A stretch of DNA of 19,773 nt, from contig JAFAAP010000152.1 of the NCBI GenBank assembly GCA_023426505.1, positions 1 through 19,773 of the forward strand, given 5' to 3'. Source of the stretch: Pseudomonadota bacterium (GTDB lineage Bacteria; Pseudomonadota; Alphaproteobacteria; Rhizobiales; Beijerinckiaceae). A program made the position numbers and the translations under genes. Positions 1 through 7,900 of the stretch are shown here, one piece after another (position 1 is the first letter of the stretch; each line of letters begins with the position of its first letter). The notes below the pieces were generated by a model. The model did not search any database. It was given only the letters and a program-made list of their open reading frames with translations, and was not told the DNA's origin.

Positions 1-132
1 GTCGTGCAAAGCCGCCTGGCCGCCGAGCCGACGCTGGCCAACCGACGCTTCAAGCCGCCCGATTCAGACGCTTTGCCGCCAGCCCTCCAAGTCGTTGCTG
101 CCGCCAAGGAGGTCTCGCATCCAGACAGGTAG
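1..132 (+). CDS. C-terminal tail of an unidentified protein (5'-truncated by window edge)
   Basis: Frame 1 is open from the first base to a TAG at 130-132, giving 43 residues. The third codon positions are mostly G or C, as in the clear genes of the window, which favours real coding. The tail is rich in Ala, Pro and charged residues and ends in HPDR. It has no recognisable motif, so neither family nor function can be assigned. It would be transcribed towards the convergent NrfD-type gene that ends at 211. A chance open frame of this length is also possible in GC-rich DNA. Confidence 0.35.
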   Translation, partial: VVQSRLAAEPTLANRRFKPPDSDALPPALQVVAAAKEVSHPDR

Positions 133-157
133 TGGCCCTCGTGGTCGTCAGAGCCAC
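132..157. terminator. Imperfect hairpin between convergent genes
   Basis: GTGGCCCT (132-139) can pair with AGAGCCAC (150-157) with one C/A mismatch around a 10-base loop. It sits just past the TAG of the left-edge frame and before the convergent stop at 211. No T-run follows on either strand, so a terminator role is only a suggestion from position. Confidence 0.25.
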
Positions 158-210
158 CAGTACGCAAGCAACAGATGATGGACTCGACTAAGGCCCGTTC
201 GCTGCCGGAC

Positions 211-1299
211 TCAACCGCGTCGGGAGGCACCCAGGCGGTCGACCTGTACGCCAATCCGGTTGCTCGGCTCGGCTTCTGGGAGATTGTTGGGCTGGCTGAA
301 ACGAAGGCTGACGTCGGGCCGGCTCGCCGATTCGTCTCCGATCGCCATCGTAGAGACCCGCAGCAAGGCGCTGCCGGTGAGAACCGCCAGCGCGGCAAAG
401 GTTGAAGCGGTCCGTCCGCGCTGCTGCGACATCGCTAGCGAAGCTGCATAGAGGCCGAGCGGCAGGAGAGTGCCGAGTCCGGTTGCGCCAACCTTCTCCA
501 TGGTTGCCCAGCGGCTCTCCGCGGCCGCTGCGACACCTTTACGGTGATGCGTCCGACGCTCGGCGACGGTGGCGGCCAACTCGACTGCAAGACCTGCAAA
601 GGCGAACAGATCGAGCTTTCGACGGACGCGTGGCGACTGCTCCGTCAGAGACAGGGCGGCTGCGGACGATGCTATCGAGGATGCGCCGAAGCGGATCGCC
701 AGTGCGCGCGGGGCTGCCGCCCACGTGGGAGTGCTCGTGGCCGCCAGCAGAGCAGCCGTGTAGGTCGAGAGCCCCGCGCCGGCCACGGCGGTCGGGAGCT
801 GCACGGCGGCCGCACTCGCCCGCAGCCATCCGGCACGCGGGAAGACATCGGACAGGACCTGCGCCAAGGCCGCCGAGAAGGCGAGGGCGCTGAAGCTCAC
901 GAGGTTCCACGTGCCGATCGACATCGGCGATGTGCTCTTGGCGATGCGCAGCATGTTGTAGAAGCGATGCGGCGTATGCAGGTCATAGATCAGCAGGCCC
1001 GAGCCGATTGTCGGTGCCAGGAGCGACAGGTAGCGGCCGCGCCGCACTGCGTCCCGTGCTTGGCCGCCAAGAGACTGCTCCGCGAGCGCCGCGATCAGGG
1101 CCGAGGCTCCCGAAAGCCCGGCGAGAAAGATATATCCCCCGACAACCCAGTTGTTGAACGGAGCCGCCTTTACCTGCGGGCGTCCATAATAGGTCGTTCC
1201 GTCCCAGTGCGAATCCTTGGGAGACCACTGGCCTGACGCGGAGGGCAGATAGTCGAACTCGCGCCTGTCGCTTGCTAGCACCGCAGTCCTGTCAGGCAT
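211..1299 (-). CDS. NrfD-type membrane subunit of formate dehydrogenase
   Basis: This 362-aa polytopic membrane protein is of the NrfD/PsrC (polysulphide reductase membrane subunit) family. Such subunits pass electrons between an Fe-S subunit and the quinone pool without heme. About eight hydrophobic segments are visible (roughly residues 53-73, 92-105, 131-149, 164-187, 203-217, 231-245, 270-291, 299-318). The acidic motif DLHTPHRF at 106-113, after the second segment, fits the conserved NrfD region. The ATG at 1299 is chosen over a longer frame because GGGAGG lies six bases upstream, and it overlaps the Fe-S gene by 8 bases (1292-1299), which implies translational coupling. The locus therefore uses NrfD in place of the four-helix cytochrome b556 (FdnI/FdoI) of enterobacterial formate dehydrogenases. 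The exact physiological electron acceptor is inferred from family and context. Confidence 0.85.
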   Translation of the reverse strand: MPDRTAVLASDRREFDYLPSASGQWSPKDSHWDGTTYYGRPQVKAAPFNNWVVGGYIFLAGLSGASALIAALAEQSLGGQARDAVRRGRYLSLLAPTIGSGLLIYDLHTPHRFYNMLRIAKSTSPMSIGTWNLVSFSALAFSAALAQVLSDVFPRAGWLRASAAAVQLPTAVAGAGLSTYTAALLAATSTPTWAAAPRALAIRFGASSIASSAAALSLTEQSPRVRRKLDLFAFAGLAVELAATVAERRTHHRKGVAAAAESRWATMEKVGATGLGTLLPLGLYAASLAMSQQRGRTASTFAALAVLTGSALLRVSTMAIGDESASRPDVSLRFSQPNNLPEAEPSNRIGVQVDRLGASRRG

Positions 1300-2206
1300 C
1301 GCGGCCCTCCCGGTTTCCGCTGGAGAACAGCAAGGCGGCGACGACGGCCAGTCCTGCGACCGCCGCAAGCCCCGAGGCGAGGCTCGGCGCGACCCGGTTG
1401 GACGGACGGGTCGGTGCCACCGGCAGATTGTAGACCTCGGGACGCTCGGTCAGCAGAAAGAAGGCGTTGAGGTATCGGAGATCCCCGGTCGCACCGGGTG
1501 CTCCCGGCGTGCCGTAGAGATAGGCGCTCGTTACGCCGGCCTCATGCAGGTGCTCTACGCGCTCGCGGGCGCGCTGCTGGAGGCTGCCGATCTCCCCAAA
1601 CTGGATCGAGTCGGTCGGGCAGGCTTTGGCGCAGGCGGGCTCGAGGCCGCCTTTGAGACGGTCGTAGCACAGGGTGCATTTATGGGCCTTGCCGTCGTCC
1701 GGGTTCAAGTCGACGACCCCGAACGGGCAAGCCGGCACGCAGTAGCCGCAGCCGTTGCAGATGTCCTGCTGGACGACGACCGTATCGAACTCGGTCTTGA
1801 AGATCGCGCCGGTCGGACAGGCCTCCAGGCAGGGGGCATTGTGGCAGTGCTTGCAGACGTCGCTCATCATCAGCCACCCGCTCTGGAAGCGGTTCTGGTC
1901 GTTCTGTCGGACACCGGTCCTGCCGGAGGTCTCAATGAAGCTCACATGGCGCCAGGTGTTGGCCGAAAGGGCGCCGGTGTTGTCGTAGCTCTGCCCGGTC
2001 AGGCCCATGTTGTCGGCCGGAAGGTTGTTCCACTCCTTGCAGGCCACCTCGCAGGCCTTGCAGCCGATACAGACCGTCGTGTCGGTGAAGAAGCCGTAGG
2101 ACCTGCCGGGCTCGATAACGACGCCTGCGGTCAGCTCGGATTCGTCGGGGATGAGGGAGTCGAGGGTGGACTGCGCATAGTCCTGGACGCGAGGATGCAT
2201 TCTCAC
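1292..2206 (-). CDS. Formate dehydrogenase iron-sulfur (beta) subunit
   Basis: This 304-aa ferredoxin-like electron-transfer subunit resembles FdnH/FdoH and DmsB. Sixteen cysteines fall in four groups that can bind four [4Fe-4S] clusters: C46, C49, C52, C56; C118, C121, C126, C130; C150, C153, C156, C160; and C177, C180, C192, C196. A hydrophobic Ala/Leu/Val segment at about 273-295 forms a C-terminal membrane anchor, as in FdnH. There is no N-terminal signal. The GTG at 2206 is preferred as start because it overlaps the upstream gene's TGA in a GTGA junction and has AGGGAG eight bases upstream; an ATG two codons later (2200) has poorer spacing. It would carry electrons from the catalytic subunit encoded divergently at 2609 to the NrfD-type protein encoded next. 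Confidence 0.92.
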   Translation of the reverse strand: MRMHPRVQDYAQSTLDSLIPDESELTAGVVIEPGRSYGFFTDTTVCIGCKACEVACKEWNNLPADNMGLTGQSYDNTGALSANTWRHVSFIETSGRTGVRQNDQNRFQSGWLMMSDVCKHCHNAPCLEACPTGAIFKTEFDTVVVQQDICNGCGYCVPACPFGVVDLNPDDGKAHKCTLCYDRLKGGLEPACAKACPTDSIQFGEIGSLQQRARERVEHLHEAGVTSAYLYGTPGAPGATGDLRYLNAFFLLTERPEVYNLPVAPTRPSNRVAPSLASGLAAVAGLAVVAALLFSSGNREGRDA

Positions 2207-2457
2207 GGGCGGTGCTCCCTAGATTGTCGCGGCGTATCTCCGATGAGAGCGATGGAATAGGCGATGCGGCCGGTCGGGCCCTCATGGGCGGAGCATGTGA
2301 CCCTCACCCGCGCCTGGCGCTTTTGCAATGGCGAAAGCTGCTCCGGCTCGGCGGCCGCCTTATAGCTGAGAATGAAGAGATGGGATACGCCGGCGTCGTC
2401 GGTCAGCTGGAAGCGGCTTTCCTGCACGATCGTGATGAGCCCGTCGATCGTTTCCAT
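2203..2457 (-). CDS. Small protein of unknown function, first gene of the leftward FDH operon
   Basis: This 84-aa soluble protein begins METIDGLITIVQESRFQL. The longer upstream open frame is rejected because the ATG at 2457 has GAGGA five to six bases upstream and coding character begins there. Its stop overlaps the GTG of the Fe-S gene by four bases (GTGA), so it is translationally coupled to the formate dehydrogenase. The sequence alternates short hydrophobic and charged stretches, has one Cys, no membrane segment and no metal-binding cluster; its pattern suggests a small beta-rich fold. I do not recognise a named family, though I have the impression that similar small proteins accompany formate dehydrogenases in related bacteria. 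A role in enzyme assembly or as an extra subunit is inferred from context only. Confidence 0.75.
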   Translation of the reverse strand: METIDGLITIVQESRFQLTDDAGVSHLFILSYKAAAEPEQLSPLQKRQARVRVTCSAHEGPTGRIAYSIALIGDTPRQSREHRP

Positions 2458-2608
2458 TCTGTCCTCGGAAGTCCCGCAGCCAAGCCGCTCAATTTCCCTA
2501 ACTCGGGACTGGGGCGATGGTTCGGACAGCCCATATGCAATCCGGTCCGCTAGGGAACAAATGAGAACCCGCGTCATTGTCGCGGTTGAATGAGGGCAGG
2601 AGGAGCCC
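2458..2608. promoter_or_regulatory. Divergent promoter region of the formate dehydrogenase divergon
   Basis: These 151 bases separate the two divergent FDH transcripts and must hold both promoters unless they lie inside the genes. The rightward gene has a strong AGGAGGAG ribosome site at about 2600-2605. I found no convincing sigma-70 pair, no sigma-54 GG-N10-GC element matching the consensus, and no FNR box. A short inverted repeat, TCATT (2574-2578) and AATGA (2589-2593), could be an operator, but it is weak and partly overlaps the ribosome site region. Confidence 0.5.
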
Positions 2609-5600
2609 ATGACGCGAAAGCTTCGCAAGAACCTCACCAGCCGGGTCGCCGGCTTCGTGAAAGATTGGAGCATTCCCCGGCAATTGGCGGGCGAAAGCCC
2701 AATGTCTAAGGCCGCGGAGAGCGCCATGTCGCGCACGTTGCGTCCTCGGCTGGAACAGGCCGACACGGTCGCGACGAGCATCTGCCCCTTCTGCGCAGTC
2801 GGGTGCGCTCAGCTCATCTATTCTAAGAACGGCAAGCCGATTCACATCGAGGGCGACCCGCGCAGTCCTGTCAACCAAGGCACGCTCTGCCCCAAGGGCG
2901 CTGGAACCCTCGGCATGCTCCTGTCGCCGGAGCGCATCAATACGGTTCTCTACCGCAGGCCCCGCTCGACTGAGTGGGAGGTGAGGCCACTCGACTGGGC
3001 GATGGAGCGCATCGCGCAGCTGACGAAGCAATCCCGTGACGACACCTTTGCCGAAGCCCTCCCCGACGGCCGGATCATCAATCATACGATGGGGATCGGC
3101 TCCCTCGGCGGCGCTACCATGGACAATGAGGAGAATTACCTCATCAAAAAGTTGTTAGGCGGCGGCCTGGGCATAGTGAACATCGAGAACCAGGCTCGCA
3201 TCTGACACTCCTCTTCGGTGCCCAGTTTGGGCTCGTCTTTTGGACGCGGCGCAGCCACCATGGCCCTCTGGGACCTGGCGAATTCCGACTGCATCGTCGT
3301 GATGGGCTCCAACATGGCGGAGAACCATCCGGTCGCGTTCCGGTTCGTCGTCGAGGCGCAACGGCGCGGCGCCACGATCATCCACGTCGACCCCCGGTTC
3401 ACGCGCACGTCAGCGCTGGCGGATGTCCATGCACCGATCCGCCCCGGCTCGGACATCGCCTTTCTCGGCGGCATCATCCGCCACCTGCTGGAGAACGATC
3501 TCTGGTTTCGGGATTTTGCGCTCAACTACACGAATATCGCCCATATCATCGAGGATAGCTACGAGGACACGGAGGCGAATGACGGTGTCTTCTCGGGCTT
3601 CGACCCGGAAACATCGTCCTACACCCACGATACTTGGCAATACAAAGGCAAACGGGTTCCATCTTCCATCGCCGAGCACCGGGTGCAGACCCAGGAGAGC
3701 CGGGAGGAGACTTCGGAGGGCATGACCGAGAGCCCGCCTCCGGAGGACCGGACGCTGCAGCACCCGAACTGCGTCTATCAAATTTTGCGGCGGCATTATG
3801 CCCGCTATACGCCCGAGATGGTGGAACGGGTCACCGGCTGTCCGAAGGAGACCTTCCTAAAGGTAGCCGATGCGCTCGCCCATAATTCGGGCCGCGAGAG
3901 GACAGGCGCCTTCTGCTACGCAGTCGGCTGGACCCACCATTCGGTCGGCGTGCAGATCATCCGCGCTGCGACGATCATTCAGGGCCTTCTCGGCAATGTG
4001 GGCCGACCTGGCGGCGGAATCCTGGCGTTGCGTGGGCATGTGAGCATCCAGGGCTCGACCGATATCCCGACGCTCTACAACATGCTGCCCACCTACCTGC
4101 CGCAGCCCAACGTCTTCTACCAGCATGCCTCGCTCGAGGCCTATCTCAAGCTCGAGAGACCGACCACCGGCTGGTGGTCGAACCTTCCCAAATACGTCGT
4201 CAGCCTGCTCAAGGCCTGGTACGGAGATGCGGCGACGCAGGAGAACGACTGGGGCTATCACTTCATCCCGAAGCTGACGGGCGACGCCTCGCAGGAGCCC
4301 ATGACCATGGCGATGGCCGATGGCGTGATACAGGGGCAGTTCATCCTCGGGCAGAACCCGGTGGTGGGTGCGGTCAATTCCGATCTCGTCGTGCGCGGCA
4401 TGACCAAACTGAAATGGCTCGTGGTCCGGGACTTCGCCATGACGGAGACGGCCAATTTCTGGAGCCGCAGTCGCCCTGTCCAGCGCGGCGAGATCAGGCC
4501 CGAGGAGATCGACACGGAGGTGTTCTTCCTGCCGGCCGCGATGCCGGGCGAGAAGGCGGGCTCGGTCACAAACACGAGCCGGCTGGTGCAGTGGCACGAC
4601 AAGGCCTGCGAGGCCCCGGGCGACAGCCGCTCCGACCTCTGGTTCATCTATCACCTCGGCAAGCGCCTGAAGGAGCTCTATGCAGACAGCACCGAGCCGC
4701 GCGACAGGGCCATCCAGGCGCTGACCTGGGACTATCCGGTGCACGGCGAGCGCCAGGAGCCCGATCCAGAGGCGGTGCTGAAGGAGATCAACGGCTACAC
4801 GGTGCAGAACCGCCGGCTGCTGGGCACCTACCAGGATCTGCGCGATGACGGCTCCACCGCCTGCGGCGGCTGGATGTATTGCGGCATCTTTCCGGAGGAG
4901 GGCCGGAACCTCGCGCGGTCGCGCAGGCCCGACGTGCCAGGCCGTGACGGAAGTAGCCACGGAGGTTGGGCCTTCGCCTGGCCCTCCAATCGGCGCACCC
5001 TCTACAATCGCGCCTCGGCCGATCCGGACGGGAAACCCTGGTCCGAGGCCAAGAAGATGATCTGGTGGGACCCGGAGCAGGAGAAGTGGACCGGCTACGA
5101 CGTGCCGGACTTCGAGCCGGATAAGCGTCCGGATTACCAGCCCGACTGGTCGCAGCATCCACAGGGTATGGACGCGCTCGGTGGTGCCGCTCCGTTCATC
5201 ATGGAGGCCGATGGCAAGTGCATGCTCTTCGTGCCCTCTGGCCTGAAGGACGGGCCGCTGCCGACCCATTACGAGCCGATCGAGAGCCCGGTCCGCAACC
5301 CGCTCTACCCCAACCGGCAGCTCAACCCGGTGGCCAAGCTGTGGAAACGGCCAGGCAACGACCTGCACCAGCCGGAAGACCCGCGCTATCCATACGTATT
5401 CACCACCTACCGGCTGACGGAGCTGCATTGCGGTGGCATCCCGACCCGAGTCATGGCGCGCACGGCGGAGCTGCAGCCAGAGGCCTTCGTGGAGATCTCG
5501 CCGGAGCTCGCCGAGGAACTCGGGATCGGGAACCTCGATTGGACCGTGCTCTCAACTCTGCGGGGCGAGATCGAGGCGAAGGCGCTGGTGACAGAGCGCA

Positions 5601-5812
5601 TCCGGCCATTCCGGATCGACGGCCGGACGGTGCACCAGGTCGGCATGCCCTGGGTCTACGGCTGGGAGGGCTATGCCCGCGGCGACATCGCCAACGCGCT
5701 GCTGGCCATCACGGGCGATCCCAACGTGAGCATCCACACCACGAAAGCGATCACGTGCAACATCCGCCCCGGCCGCCTGCCGCAACCCGGAGGACTAAGC
5801 CATGGCCGATAG
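2609..5812 (+). CDS. fdhA: Selenocysteine-containing formate dehydrogenase catalytic (alpha) subunit
   Basis: This 1067-aa subunit of the FdnG/FdoG type oxidises formate to CO2 at a molybdenum (or tungsten) bis-pyranopterin guanine dinucleotide centre. A [4Fe-4S] site is formed by C59, C62, C66 and C94, followed by the CPKGAG lysine motif. The TGA at 3203-3205 is read as Sec199: it lies in NQARI-U-H, the FdnG active site, the frame continues unbroken to TAG at 5812, and a SECIS hairpin follows. FdnG-like blocks run to the end (FGRGAAT, GWTHHSVG, ALRGH, QGFNPV-like GQNPVVG, NNWGY-like ENDWGYHF, NRASAD, HYEPIES, TTYRLTE). AGGAGG precedes the ATG, and an in-frame TGA at 2591 blocks extension. 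No twin-arginine signal is present, unlike FdnG, so cytoplasmic location is likely. Expression requires selA, selB, selC and selD, which are not in the window. Confidence 0.95.
3206..3244 (+). promoter_or_regulatory. Bacterial SECIS element
   Basis: Counting the U of UGA as 1, C14-G33, G15-C32 and G16-U31 pair, U17 is bulged, and G18-C30, C19-G29, C20-G28, C21-G27 and A22-U26 form the apical stem with loop G23-U24-U25. The apical hairpin occupies 3216-3235, and a lower UCC/GGA pairing (3209-3211 with 3242-3244) is possible. U17, G23 and U24 are the positions that SelB reads in the E. coli fdhF SECIS, and all three are at identical spacing here. It directs selenocysteine insertion at the TGA 3203-3205. 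Confidence 0.88.
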
Positions 5813-6131
5813 CGCACCGGGCCGGGACGCTCTTCGGACCCTGGACCTGATCCTGTCCAAGAAGCCGAAGAAGGATGACATGGACCTGTCGCGGGCGACC
5901 GAGTGCCTGACGAGCTTTCGTGAGGTGCTTATCCGGACGCAGCAGGTGCTTGGCGCGCCGCGCAACAGCCGTGAGGATTTGGCGAAGCTGAATGCGGTTT
6001 TGAGCGTCGTGCTCGGGAGCCACTTTCCACTGGGCGAGACTCCTTGGGATGAGCTTGAGAAAGCGCGTGACTGGCTCGCAAGTCTGGTTGCAGAGGCCTC
6101 AGCCCCTTCGCACGATAGTGGTTTGAGCTGA
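5802..6131 (+). CDS. Small protein of unknown function coupled to the FDH alpha gene
   Basis: This 109-aa charged, mostly helical soluble protein starts MADSAPGRDALRTLDLIL and ends SHDSGLS. Its ATG at 5802 lies inside the last codons of the catalytic-subunit gene (11-base overlap), with GGAGG about eight bases upstream, so translation is coupled. It has no cysteines, no membrane segment and no signal. Repeated Leu and charged positions suggest an alpha-helical bundle, possibly a small chaperone or assembly factor for the selenoenzyme, but that is inferred from position only. It is not FdhD or FdhE: it lacks the Cys motifs of those proteins and is much shorter. I do not recognise a named family. 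Confidence 0.75.
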   Translation: MADSAPGRDALRTLDLILSKKPKKDDMDLSRATECLTSFREVLIRTQQVLGAPRNSREDLAKLNAVLSVVLGSHFPLGETPWDELEKARDWLASLVAEASAPSHDSGLS

Positions 6132-6389
6132 ACCTGCCTTCTCTCGCCAGGGATCTGCGCCGACCACAGGCTCCCTGGAAGCTGGATCACAGGGCATCCA
6201 TTCTAACGCAGATGCATGCTGCCATTCGCAATGCCTTCGACCTCCCGCGTCACCTGATCGCCTCGCCGCCGTCCAAGATCCTGCGACAGTACTCTTCAAG
6301 CGACCAGAGTGTTGCGCCTACGCCGAAACAAGGCGTGGTTCCGGGTTGCCGGGCTACATTGGTGTTGTGGCGACCGTTCGACCCGGTAC
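6132..6389. other. Convergent intergenic stretch with one stem-loop
   Basis: This 258-base gap separates the FDH 109-aa gene from the convergent PPC-domain gene. CCAGGGA (6147-6153) and TCCCTGG (6172-6178) form a perfect 7-bp stem with an 18-base loop, 15 bases after the stop; it has no T-run and may be a weak terminator. The open frames here are short, lack ribosome sites and resemble no family I know. Confidence 0.35.
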
Positions 6390-6833
6390 TCAGCTTCTGA
6401 GGGCAATCAGAGCCAAGCCAGTCTCCGGATCCAGCTCCCGACGGAGATGGGCTGGCGTTTCCGTCAGGATGACCTCCAGGGTTGGGCGCACATGCGCCTC
6501 CTTGAGGTGGCCGCCCATGGCGGCACCGTCACGGCACCCTATGACTGTGTGAAGGTGGAGCTTAGGCTTGCCATTAGGATCCTGGGTGATGTCCCCGTTG
6601 AGCGACAGAACCTCAACCTGATCGCGAACGGGAATTTCCTGGTACTTCTTGGCATCCCAATCCCAATAGCTCAGAACGGTGTCCCTGAAGGCTCCGATTG
6701 CCGTCACTTGCGCGGCTGAGAGCTTTTCAGTCTCGGCCAGACGGTAAAGACAGGAGCTAACTTCATCGTCCGTCTCAAGTACGGCGACAAACGTGCGAAG
6801 CCCTTGAGCTTCGTGGAGGAGGCGGCTCTTCAT
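6390..6833 (-). CDS. PPC-domain (DUF296) protein
   Basis: This 147-aa protein of the PPC/PCC (DUF296) family is nearly all domain. The family's metal-site signature is visible: H93 and H95 in KLHLHTVIG and H109 in GGHLKEAHVRPT. The stretch TAIGAFRDTVLSYWD at 45-59 matches the usual start of the core beta-strand. Plant members carry an added AT-hook; none is present here, so DNA binding should not be assumed. The ATG at 6833 is chosen because AGGAG lies seven bases upstream; an ATG seven codons earlier (6854) lacks a good ribosome site. It appears to be monocistronic, convergent with the FDH transcript. Bacterial members have no settled function. Confidence 0.85.
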   Translation of the reverse strand: MKSRLLHEAQGLRTFVAVLETDDEVSSCLYRLAETEKLSAAQVTAIGAFRDTVLSYWDWDAKKYQEIPVRDQVEVLSLNGDITQDPNGKPKLHLHTVIGCRDGAAMGGHLKEAHVRPTLEVILTETPAHLRRELDPETGLALIALRS

Positions 6834-7250
6834 GTGCGTGCTCCTGCTGCTCATTTGCTCGCTTCAATGGCGGTGACCTACACCAAAGTGGAGGGAAGCC
6901 GCCGGGCTGTCGCGAAGCGCCGCCCGCACAACGAAGCAGGCGCAGCGGGGTTCCGTGCGCTGCCACGACCACCAAGAGGTTTGTCCAGATCCGTACCGAA
7001 AGAGGAACAGAGATAGTTATCTGGCTTCTCACTGCGAGCCCTGTGATCGGCACCGGCTGGGCTGATCAACCTCCGAGGCAATTGCGTGAGCCAAGCCCGG
7101 CACCCTGCCTTGGCGTCATGTGACTGGAAGTAGTCTTGGAATGAGCCTCTTGCTGTTCACGAGGCGGCAGATGACGGGGACGCGGGCTCAGTGAACTTCT
7201 CTTGCCGGAAGTGTCGCTCACTCCTGGCGAGGATCTGCTTGTAGTATTTC
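6834..7250. other. Gene-poor stretch
   Basis: In these 417 bases between two leftward genes I see no convincing gene. The few open frames overlap each other, have no ribosome site and show low-complexity Arg/Pro/Ala composition. The stretch must contain the promoter of the PPC gene near its left end. No repeat, hairpin or operator stands out. Confidence 0.4.
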
Positions 7251-7466
7251 TTATGTCAGGTCCTGAAAGGCCGGTCCCGAACGAGCCAGCTTTAACTGTG
7301 TCTCAAGGACAACGAGCTCGGCCCTACAAGAGAGGCCCCAGATCCGGTACTGGGGTTCATGTGAGTTCGCCAAGAGGATCTGCATGATCCGGTAGGTATC
7401 AGCGCGGGCCCGCCGCTGGGCGTGGGCTGGTTGAACGATCTGGCCCAGCTGAAACTTGGCACTCAT
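7251..7466 (-). CDS. Small hypothetical protein
   Basis: This 71-aa candidate starts MSAKFQLGQIVQPAHAQRR and continues with TYRIMQILLANSHEPQYRIW and a VVLETQL stretch near the C-terminus. The layout (FxxGQxV start, TYxIxxLL, xYRI, then LVVLETQL) reads like a small beta-barrel-type protein common in Rhizobiales genomes as a conserved hypothetical; this is an impression from pattern, not a database result. The ATG at 7466 is taken over a TTG at 7478. The ribosome site is poor (GGGA about nine bases upstream), which lowers confidence. Base composition is less GC-rich than the surrounding operons. Confidence 0.5.
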   Translation of the reverse strand: MSAKFQLGQIVQPAHAQRRARADTYRIMQILLANSHEPQYRIWGLSCRAELVVLETQLKLARSGPAFQDLT

Positions 7467-7504
7467 CGAAAGTCCCAAATCATGGTTGATCGGAGCCGCC
7501 CTGA

Positions 7505-7900
7505 CTAAGCGCCTCCGTCAGATTGGTACGGGCTCGGACAGTATGGGGTTAATCTGCTCCGTACCGAGGGACGGCTGGCACCCTGCTCTTCGGCGTGCAA
7601 CGACTTTGGAAGCGAGGAATAGTCACTTCGTTGAGAGTCCGATAGCACCGCAGGATCTCCGAAGATCCTCGTGGAAACCATCATCTGGTGGAGATGCGCG
7701 AGGTGCAGCACGTACGGCTGACGGTTTAGACGACGACGCTGTTCAATCTCCGTGGCAATTCCATCGCGAATTGATTCCGGATAAGAGCCAAGCTTCTCGC
7801 GCTCCAAATCGTACCAGCGGTCAATTTCGTTAACAGCTGCCAAGGTAGCTTGGATATCCAACTCAAGATCCGAAAGTGATACTTTGCTCCGCCCTTGCAT
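7505..7900 (-). CDS. Hypothetical protein, C-terminus possibly altered
   Basis: This 131-aa candidate starts MQGRSKVSLSDLELDI. The first about 80 residues look like a genuine helical protein (EIDRWYDLEREKLGSYPE, then EIEQRRRLNRQPYVLHLAHL and HQMM), with regular heptad-like spacing. After IFGDPAV the sequence becomes Ser/Arg/Pro-rich and less protein-like, which could reflect a frameshift or a decayed 3' end. Only a weak GGCGGA-type ribosome site precedes the ATG. It precedes the 71-aa gene in the same direction with a 38-base gap, so they may be co-transcribed. No family is recognised and no function is proposed. Confidence 0.5.
   Translation of the reverse strand: MQGRSKVSLSDLELDIQATLAAVNEIDRWYDLEREKLGSYPESIRDGIATEIEQRRRLNRQPYVLHLAHLHQMMVSTRIFGDPAVLSDSQRSDYSSLPKSLHAEEQGASRPSVRSRLTPYCPSPYQSDGGA

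Noticed and set aside
1544..2260. Plus-strand ORF (238 codons) opposite the Fe-S subunit
   Set aside because: The minus strand carries sixteen correctly spaced cysteines; the plus translation is an Ala/Val/Gly-rich mirror.
2458..2608. Sigma-54 promoter or FNR box controlling the FDH divergon
   Set aside because: No TGGCAC-N5-TTGC-like element or TTGAT-N4-ATCAA palindrome could be found on either strand.
3203..3205. Nonsense mutation making the FDH alpha gene a pseudogene, or two separate genes
   Set aside because: The TGA is at the exact Sec position of FdnG, the frame continues without shift, and a SECIS with conserved U17, G23 and U24 follows.
3857..5428. Long minus-strand ORF (523 codons) antisense to the FDH catalytic gene
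   Set aside because: It mirrors a real coding region in GC-rich DNA; its translation is His/Arg/Val-rich, has no family pattern and no ribosome site.
6212..6719. Plus-strand ORFs between the FDH locus and the PPC gene, possibly transposase remnants
   Set aside because: No transposase motif, no terminal inverted repeats and no ribosome sites; most of the stretch is antisense to the PPC gene.
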